Below are positions 5,839-10,044 of a stretch of 10,044 nucleotides of DNA, piece after piece. Both the position numbers and the translations under genes were made by a program. The DNA is taken from the NCBI GenBank assembly GCA_964442335.1, contig CAYTZI010000083.1, positions 1 to 10,044 on the forward strand, in the 5' to 3' direction. A model generated the notes under the pieces. It was given only the letters and a program-made list of their open reading frames with translations, did no database searches and was not told where the DNA came from. Numbering within the stretch: the stretch's first letter is position 1; each line of letters begins with the position of its first letter. The DNA comes from JBFYTX01 sp964442335. GTDB taxonomy: Bacteria; Chloroflexota; Dehalococcoidia; Dehalococcoidales; RBG-16-60-22.

Positions 5839-5893
5839 CATTGGGGCAATCTTCGCGGTGTTGAGAGAGGCCGGAATGTTGATTGGAAAGTGA
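5831..5893 (+). other. 20-codon ORF overlapping the CsoR-family stop, perhaps the 5' end of a lost gene
   Basis: A GTG at 5831, just after a G-rich GGTGGGGAGA stretch, opens a frame reading NNIGAIFAVLREAGMLIGK before TGA at 5891. The composition looks like a real N-terminus, and the overlap with the upstream stop is typical of an operon partner. The frame ends where the promoter/REP-like sequence begins. It could be the start of a gene truncated by that sequence, or chance. No family can be named. Confidence 0.25.
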
Positions 5894-5907
5894 GAAAAGG
5901 TTATAAT
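5879..5907 (+). promoter_or_regulatory. sigma70-type promoter candidate for the bicupin genes
   Basis: A -35-like TTGATT (5879-5884), a 17-bp spacer and a consensus -10 TATAAT (5902-5907) point at the bicupin genes. The start would fall near 5914, inside the perfect palindrome TCAGATCTGA (5907-5916), leaving an untranslated leader of ~130 bases. The palindrome could be an operator. The same stretch also resembles a repeat associated with Y1 transposases, so the promoter might be borrowed or accidental. Confidence 0.5.
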
Positions 5908-6044
5908 CAGATCTGACCCCATGGTTTTCCAGGCAATCGACCGCGTGCCCAAATAGCTATTATATCTAGAATGCCAGTGTATAAAGTCGGCCGGGCTACC
6001 GGGCAGGCCAATCATAATCCTTAGTTGACGGAGGAGTAACTAGA

Positions 6045-7148
6045 ATGACACAAAGAAAATACGAGCACCTGGTAAAACCTTTAAGTGTCGGCGGCATGGA
6101 CACGGAGGCGATGAAGGACCTGAAAGTGCCGAAGGGCGCTTTTGCCAACGGTCCGGGCAACGCCGATAAAATCGTGTGGCTGAACGGCAGGGACCACCTG
6201 GAAGGGCTGAATCTTAATTTTACGTGGGGGTTCTACAGCGGCACCGGCGACTGGCACACCGGTCAGGACCCCCACACGCATCCCTACCCGGAATGCTTGG
6301 TCTTTGTGGGCCTCGACGCGGCCAACCTGAATTACCTGGGGGCGGAAATCGAGATATGCCTGGGCGAAGAGCAGGAAGCGTATACATTCGATGTGCCCAC
6401 CATCGTCATTGTGCCCGCCGGCATGCCCCATTGTCCGTTAACGACCAGGCGGGTGTGGAGTCCCAAGGGCTTCGGTTTTTACCTGGCGTCCCTGGGTGCC
6501 GTACCCACGACGACCTGGATGGGTGAGGGGGTATCGGAGGAGACGATGAGGGAAATGCAGGAAACGGCCGCCAAGAGCGGAAGGAAGATAGGAATGACCT
6601 CTTACGTTTCCGAGAAGAGGTTAAAGAAGAACCCGACGAAACCGACCGGTAAGTACGCCCACCTGATTAAACCGCTTCACACGGGCATGGTAACGCAGCG
6701 GGGTAAAATGGTCCTCGACAGGGCGACTCCGGAGCAGAGAAAACAGTTTGAGGAAATGGCTAAAAAGGGACAGAAGCCGGGACCGGGCAATGCCGACCAC
6801 CTGGCGTGGTTCTACGGTAAGGACCTGGAGGGACTGAACGTTAATCTCACCTGGGGATTCTACAGTAAACCCGGAATCTGGCACCGCGGCGTCGGCGCGC
6901 ACGTCCATCCCAGTGATGAGGTCCTCGTTTTCGCCGGGACCGACCCGAGTGATATAGATTACCTGGGGGCGAAGATAGAGATAGATATGGGTAAAGAGCA
7001 CGAAAGGTATGTCTTTGACAAACCCACCGTGGTTATCTGCCCTAAAGGGGTGCCGCATAATCCGGTAGTGGTCAGGTGGGTCGATAGACCCTACGCGTTC
7101 TACCTGATTCACCTGGACGGCGAACATAAAACCACGGCTGTAGATTAG
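6045..7148 (+). CDS. bicupin protein A, function unknown
   Basis: This 367-residue soluble protein has no signal peptide or membrane segment and is built of two homologous cupin halves, about 5-160 and 203-367. Each half opens with KYxHLxKPL, then PGNAD, LNxNxTWGFY, a cupin motif 1 and a cupin motif 2. Motif 1 supplies H77, H79, E83 in PHTHPYPE and H286, H288, E292 in AHVHPSDE. Motif 2 supplies H129 in PAGMPH and H338 in PKGVPH. Both halves thus keep the full 3-His/1-Glu set that binds Fe, Mn, Ni or Zn in cupins. Such proteins may be dioxygenases, isomerases, decarboxylases or sensors; nothing here selects one, and an anaerobic host makes a dioxygenase less likely. The linker 161-202 is charged (SEETMREMQE, KSGRKIG). 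The start is ATG 6045 after GGAGGAG. A paralogue follows 60 bases on. Confidence 0.85.
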   Translation: MTQRKYEHLVKPLSVGGMDTEAMKDLKVPKGAFANGPGNADKIVWLNGRDHLEGLNLNFTWGFYSGTGDWHTGQDPHTHPYPECLVFVGLDAANLNYLGAEIEICLGEEQEAYTFDVPTIVIVPAGMPHCPLTTRRVWSPKGFGFYLASLGAVPTTTWMGEGVSEETMREMQETAAKSGRKIGMTSYVSEKRLKKNPTKPTGKYAHLIKPLHTGMVTQRGKMVLDRATPEQRKQFEEMAKKGQKPGPGNADHLAWFYGKDLEGLNVNLTWGFYSKPGIWHRGVGAHVHPSDEVLVFAGTDPSDIDYLGAKIEIDMGKEHERYVFDKPTVVICPKGVPHNPVVVRWVDRPYAFYLIHLDGEHKTTAVD

Positions 7149-8288
7149 GATATTCTGAAAGACCATATATAAAAAGGAATAACTAAATATCCAGAAAGGA
7201 TAATGAAAATGGCGAAAGGTAAGTACGAGCACCTGCTAAAACCTCTGAACATAGCCACGATGCCCCAGATGATGATGGACGGCGCCGGGTTTAAAAACAC
7301 GGGAAACGCCGACAGCATCTACTGGTTGAACGGCAAAGAGCACCTGGAAGGGCTGCCGCTCAATTTTTCCTGGGGATTCTATACCGGCCTGGGCGACTGG
7401 CACCCCGGCATGGACCCCCACATACACCCTTACCCGGAAGCCCTGATATGGGTCGGGCTGGACCCCGACAACGTCGAGTACCTGGGGGCGAAGACCTCCT
7501 ACTGCCTGGGTGAAGAGCTGGAAGTGCATACCTTCGACAAACCTTCGGTGGTCATCGTGCCCGCCGGTATGCCCCATTGCCCGTCGATTACGCAGGACGT
7601 GACCAATCCGATAGGCTACAGCTTTATGATATTTTCGCTGGGCGCCGTGCCCACGACGACCTGGATGGGGGCCGGAGTGGCGGACAGGCAGGCACAGATG
7701 CAGCAGGGGCGGGCCGGGGGCGGCGGAGGGCCGTTGATGGTGTCTTCTTTTTCTGATAAAAAGATAAAAGTGTCTCCGGAGACTCTAACCTACGGTCATA
7801 AATACGACCATTTAGTCAAACCCCTGGTACCGTTCAAGACGTCTATGGAAAAACTGACGCCCGAAGCAAGAGCGCAATATGAAAAGGTAACGTCAGGCGG
7901 TATGAGGGTCGGGCCGGGAAACGCGGACAACCTGATATGGATGTACGGCAAGGACCTGGAAGGGCTGGAGCTTAACTTTACCTGGGGCTTCTACAAGTCG
8001 CCCGGCGTGTGGCATCGCGGGCCGGGAGATTCAGACGGAGCGCATGTCCATCCCACCGATGAAGTACTGGTTTTTGTCGGGACCGACCCGAGCGATATAG
8101 ATTACCTGGGGGCGGAAATCTCGATAGACATGGGTGAAGAACACGAAAGATATGTCTTTGATAAACCCACCGCGGTCATCTGCCCCAGGGGGGTAGCGCA
8201 TAACCCGGTCGTCGCCAGATGGGTTGACAGGCCTTACGCGTTTTTCCTGATCGGGCTCTCCGGCGAGCACGGAACTACCTACGTAGAC
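6057..8288 (+). repeat. four diverged tandem copies of one cupin coding unit across two genes
   Basis: Units begin at 6057, 6651, 7221 and 7800, each at a lysine codon opening KYxHL[VIL]KPL, and run ~155-165 codons. All contain GNAD, a TWGFY/SWGFY box, W-H before motif 1, YLGA and a PxGxxH motif. First halves resemble each other (shared SLGAVPTTTWMG end), and second halves resemble each other still more (shared DPSDIDYLGA, HERYVFDKPT, RWVDRPYAF). So an in-gene duplication came first and a whole-gene duplication followed. At DNA level the second halves share long near-identical runs, for example around 6940-6975 and 8081-8116. Confidence 0.85.
7149..7208 (+). promoter_or_regulatory. AT-rich spacer between the bicupin genes, with the ribosome site of gene B
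   Basis: Sixty bases hold an AGAAAGGA ribosome site ending at 7200 and a 7-bp inverted pair GGATATT (7148-7154)/AATATCC (7186-7192) around TATATA and a second AAAAAGGA. There is no T-tract, so read-through from gene A is expected. A second promoter cannot be excluded but has no clear -35. Confidence 0.35.
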
Positions 8289-8291
8289 TGA
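7209..8291 (+). CDS. bicupin protein B, paralogue of protein A, function unknown
   Basis: This 360-residue cytoplasmic protein has the same two-cupin plan as its upstream neighbour. Metal-ligand candidates are H71, H73, E77 (PHIHPYPE) with H123 (PAGMPH) in the first half, and H279, H281, E285 (AHVHPTDE) with H331 (PRGVAH) in the second, so all four sites are intact. The halves are joined by a glycine-rich linker (GRAGGGGGP, 168-175) where protein A has a charged one. The second motif 1 has a five-residue longer loop (GPGDSDGAHVH) than in A. I chose ATG 7209, eight bases after AAGGA; ATG 7203 is only two bases from it. This start also lines up with protein A (MAKGKYEHLLKPL against MTQRKYEHLVKPL). 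Being adjacent and co-directional, the two may form a hetero-oligomer or act on related substrates, which is inference. Confidence 0.85.
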   Translation: MAKGKYEHLLKPLNIATMPQMMMDGAGFKNTGNADSIYWLNGKEHLEGLPLNFSWGFYTGLGDWHPGMDPHIHPYPEALIWVGLDPDNVEYLGAKTSYCLGEELEVHTFDKPSVVIVPAGMPHCPSITQDVTNPIGYSFMIFSLGAVPTTTWMGAGVADRQAQMQQGRAGGGGGPLMVSSFSDKKIKVSPETLTYGHKYDHLVKPLVPFKTSMEKLTPEARAQYEKVTSGGMRVGPGNADNLIWMYGKDLEGLELNFTWGFYKSPGVWHRGPGDSDGAHVHPTDEVLVFVGTDPSDIDYLGAEISIDMGEEHERYVFDKPTAVICPRGVAHNPVVARWVDRPYAFFLIGLSGEHGTTYVD

Positions 8292-8391
8292 TTCTTTTTG
8301 TTCCGGAGAACCCCGAAGAGGGAAATAAAAAATCTGCTTTTTGTCGGAAACGGCGGTTTTCAGCAGCTCTTTTGACCTGTAAATCCATATT
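8292..8391. other. gap after the bicupin operon, weak hairpins only
   Basis: Two weak foldbacks are visible: a T-rich arm (8295-8305) that can pair imperfectly with GGGAAATAAAAA (8320-8331), and CTGCT (8334-8338) with AGCAG (8362-8366) followed by CTCTTTT. Either might end bicupin transcription, but neither has the compact GC stem plus long T-run of a clear terminator. No gene is seen. Confidence 0.25.
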
Positions 8392-8673
8392 TTATATGAC
8401 TGCTTTAGCTAGGTATTTTCTCTCCATTTTTATGGTACTAATCAGCTTTCCTATCTCACCTACGTTTATACCGGTCAGGGTAGCCTTGACTGCGCTGCAT
8501 TCAGTATGCTCAAGAACTACCAGATAAGGGGTTTTAAGTTGTACAACAGTGTATTCTATGCTACCTTTTACGCTGGCATCTGAAACAACGTTCCCGATAA
8601 CCCTGATTATAAAAAATGTCCCCGTACGAATCGTTCTCTGTACTGCACACATAAAGGTTAATGTTTCTGTCAA
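8392..8673 (-). pseudogene. beta-carbonic anhydrase remnant, frameshifted and truncated
   Basis: An ORF of 93 residues with a TTG start and no ribosome site reads FFIIRVIGNVVSDASVKGSI, EYTVVQLKTPYLVVLEHTEC, SAVKATLTGI. This is the middle of a beta-carbonic anhydrase ('GDIFVIRVAGNVV...GSIEYAV...LVVLGHTxCGAVKA'), which hydrates CO2; the H-T-E-C pair keeps two of the three zinc ligands. The upstream C-x-D-S-R motif is missing. Just before FFIIRV a T6 run on the minus strand (forward A6, 8611-8616) hides a frameshift: in the next frame the text before it reads YGDIF, the expected continuation. The protein stops ~15 residues after the CGAVKA-like block, whereas intact enzymes have about 200 residues. 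I call it a decayed fragment. Low-G+C composition matches the neighbouring kinase remnant. Confidence 0.65.
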
Positions 8674-8679
8674 TCTATT

Positions 8680-9825
8680 TCAACCCGACCTCCATATCTC
8701 ATGTGTTGTATATTGCTCCGTGATTCTCTCAACCGCGTTTCCAACGACACCGTCGATTTTTATTAGCTCGGTATGAAGGAAAAGCCTCTCTGCCTGAGCC
8801 CTGGAAAGCTCAAGCAGATTCCCGAGCAGATGAGATAAATTATCTGCTGACGAAGCTGCATTTTGGAGAAGTTGGTGCACCTCATCACGGGATAGTTGTT
8901 CTCCCCCACTCAAGACGGTGTTTAGAGAGCCTGTAATAACAGTCAATGGGCTACTGAGTTCGTGAGATACCATACCGATAAACTCATCTTTCAGCTGTTC
9001 CAGCTTCTTGCGCTCGGTAACATCACGAATGTTACATTGAATCACCTTCCTGCCGTTGACAGGATATACATTGCTGACAAACTCTACTTGAATCTGCTTA
9101 CCTGCTCTGGTTTCCAGCGGTAAATCTTCGTAACGAATATATTGGCGGTCCTGCAATTTTTTGAAGGCTTTCTGGCTTGCCTCAATGTCTTTCACCGCCC
9201 CAATTTCCCACAGTTTCTTTCCTGCAAGCTCCTGCCGTGAAAATCCCAGCATGTCGACCAGAAAAGGGTTGACATCTTCAATCTGCGCTGTCTCTCCGTC
9301 AAGAATCAGTATCCCGTCTTGAGCAGTCTCAAAGAGCCGCCGGTACCGAACTTCGGATGCAACTATCTCCTGCTCCATGAACTTACGCTCGGTGATGTCC
9401 TCAATACCAAGCAGAATTCTCTGTGTTTTATGTCCCTTACTGTATATGCGACGAGCGTTAAGCATCATTACCCGTCGCCCGATACCGGGGAAATCGTGGT
9501 CAATCTCAAAATCATTAAAGGACGTATTCTTGGGGAGGACTTCTTCGAGCAGTTCCCTCAGCCTGGGAATATTCCACTGCCCGCCATTTAACTCATAGAT
9601 AAGGTTCCCTTCCGTATCTTCAGGTCTTACCAGAAAGATGTCATAGAAAGACTGATTGGCGGAGATTACCCTCAGGCTATCATCCAGCACTACAAGAGGG
9701 TCACGTATCGTTGCAATAATGCTCTGGACATACCTGAGTGTCTCCCGGAGAGCCTGCGCAGGACGCTTGCCCTTGAGTAAACCCTGGATGTCTTCAGTGA
9801 TTAGCTTCCGCATACTAGATGCCAC
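8680..9825 (-). CDS. PAS-PAS-HisKA sensor histidine kinase, truncated before the ATPase domain
   Basis: This 381-residue protein has a short helical N-terminus, a PAS domain (~31-146, ending GIEDITERK), a second PAS domain (~155-273, ending NIRDVTERK) and a HisKA dimerisation domain (~274-345) with the H-box MVSHELSSPLT and phosphoacceptor-position H288. It ends at THEIWRSG, about where the HATPase domain should begin; N, G1, F and G2 boxes are absent. It cannot phosphorylate itself unless a partner supplies the ATPase, and is probably a pseudogene or at most a domain-only regulator. No membrane segment is seen, so it would be cytoplasmic. Starts are GTG 9825 or ATG 9813, neither with a clear ribosome site. 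The stop is followed in the same frame, three codons on, by the carbonic anhydrase remnant. A good promoter lies upstream. Confidence 0.82.
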   Translation of the reverse strand: MASSMRKLITEDIQGLLKGKRPAQALRETLRYVQSIIATIRDPLVVLDDSLRVISANQSFYDIFLVRPEDTEGNLIYELNGGQWNIPRLRELLEEVLPKNTSFNDFEIDHDFPGIGRRVMMLNARRIYSKGHKTQRILLGIEDITERKFMEQEIVASEVRYRRLFETAQDGILILDGETAQIEDVNPFLVDMLGFSRQELAGKKLWEIGAVKDIEASQKAFKKLQDRQYIRYEDLPLETRAGKQIQVEFVSNVYPVNGRKVIQCNIRDVTERKKLEQLKDEFIGMVSHELSSPLTVITGSLNTVLSGGEQLSRDEVHQLLQNAASSADNLSHLLGNLLELSRAQAERLFLHTELIKIDGVVGNAVERITEQYTTHEIWRSG

Positions 9826-9865
9826 AGCCGAATCCCATGCCGTAGTGTTCCTTCTTGTTTCTCAT
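9815..9865 (-). other. possible 16-codon leader peptide ahead of the kinase gene
   Basis: In the leader between the promoter and the kinase gene, ATG 9865 opens MRNKKEHYGMGFGCGI and stops with TAG one base before the kinase ATG 9813 (TAGTATG). Such spacing could couple translation and would explain why the kinase lacks a ribosome site. It is itself preceded by a three-codon ATG-AAC-TTA-TGA mini-ORF overlapping as ATGA. No clear ribosome site precedes it, so it may be chance. Confidence 0.3.
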
Positions 9866-9907
9866 AAGTTCATGGTAGGCACGGCCAGCCTGTTTTAGGT
9901 AAAAGTT

Positions 9908-9936
9908 ATTTTATAAAGACATATGATAAATGTCAA
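9908..9936 (-). promoter_or_regulatory. sigma70-type promoter for the truncated kinase gene
   Basis: On the minus strand a consensus -35 TTGACA (forward 9931-9936), 17-bp spacer and -10 TAAAAT (forward 9908-9913) are seen. Transcription would start near 9901, leaving a ~75-base leader before GTG 9825. It lies beside the remnant of a response-regulator gene on the other strand. Confidence 0.65.
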
Positions 9937-9948
9937 GTACTACTGATA

Positions 9949-10044
9949 AAAGCAGAATATCGTAACGACGTACAGCTGGTGAGATCATAGATTAGCCGGC
10001 TGAGGCATAAGATAGAGAAAGACCCGGATAACCCCAGGCTGATT
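9949..10044 (+). pseudogene. remnant of an OmpR/PhoB-type response regulator, DNA-binding end (runs off window)
   Basis: The plus-strand frame reads KAEYRNDVQLVRS, a TAG stop at 9988-9990, then ISRLRHKIEKDPDNPRLI to the right edge. This is the end of a winged-helix response-regulator domain ('EYxxDVxxVRVYISRLRxKIExDPxNPxLIxTVRGVGY'). The stop sits where a tyrosine is expected, so a TAC or TAT codon appears to have mutated to TAG. The receiver domain and most of the winged helix are missing: the bases to the left are the kinase promoter. It is thus both 5'-truncated and interrupted. It may once have paired with the neighbouring kinase, though the two now point in opposite directions. Confidence 0.6.

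Noticed and set aside
5788..6015. 75-codon minus-strand ORF between the CsoR-family gene and the bicupins
   Set aside because: It overlaps the end of the repressor gene, has no ribosome site and no recognisable domain, and covers the promoter/repeat-like stretch.
6621..7232. 203-codon minus-strand ORF
   Set aside because: Antisense shadow of bicupin gene A. Its resemblance to minus-strand frames over gene B (8031-8270, 7236-7577) only mirrors the cupin duplication.
6057..8288. Regular repeats as a CRISPR array or mobile element
   Set aside because: The repetition is protein-domain duplication at ~500-600-bp spacing within open reading frames, with no short identical repeats and spacers.
8334..8370. 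Hairpin as an intrinsic terminator after the bicupin genes
   Set aside because: Only CTGCT/AGCAG pair cleanly, with a large poorly paired interior and a short T4 tail; too weak to call.

Overview
The window looks like the chromosome of an anaerobic bacterium, most likely Dehalococcoidia or a related Chloroflexota lineage from sediment or groundwater. This rests on family recognition and not on a marker gene. The supporting genes are a MetV-MetF methylene-tetrahydrofolate reductase pair of Wood-Ljungdahl type, an oxygen-sensitive two-subunit class I fumarase, a LutB-like iron-sulfur protein, and frequent GTG and TTG starts. Positions 1 to about 8.3 kb are G+C-rich and densely coding. The last ~1.75 kb is visibly richer in A+T and holds mostly broken genes.

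Layout. (1) 1-1653, plus strand: the 3' end of a LutB-like 2x[4Fe-4S] protein, then fumarase alpha and beta, joined by ATGA overlaps. (2) 1654-1828: a perfect 24-bp dyad followed by the last ~50 codons of a lost cation diffusion facilitator (CDF) metal exporter. (3) 1846-3733, plus strand: a clear sigma70-type promoter, then NAD kinase, an N-acetylglutamate-synthase-like GNAT protein and a Nudix ADP-ribose pyrophosphatase-like hydrolase, tightly packed. (4) 3760-5400, minus strand: metV then metF. (5) 5401-5838: a divergent control region and a CsoR/DUF156-family repressor. A CsoR-type operator candidate lies exactly between the -35 and -10 of a minus-strand promoter for metVF. (6) 5839-8291, plus strand: two adjacent paralogous genes, each encoding two cupin domains. 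This gives four copies of one ancestral unit, all with intact metal-ligand motifs; I cannot assign a function. (7) 8292-10044: a frameshifted beta-carbonic anhydrase remnant, a PAS-PAS-HisKA protein that ends before its ATPase domain, its promoter and a possible 16-codon leader peptide, and at the right edge the remnant of an OmpR-type response regulator with an in-frame stop.

How they work together. The metabolic genes fit an anaerobe that uses the methyl branch of the Wood-Ljungdahl pathway plus fumarate/malate interconversion. NAD kinase, the GNAT protein and the Nudix protein form a housekeeping operon. The two points most worth following are the bicupin pair and the possible link between a CsoR-family sensor, with an unusual Cys-Cys-Cys ligand set, and one-carbon metabolism. 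The right end looks like an area of gene decay.
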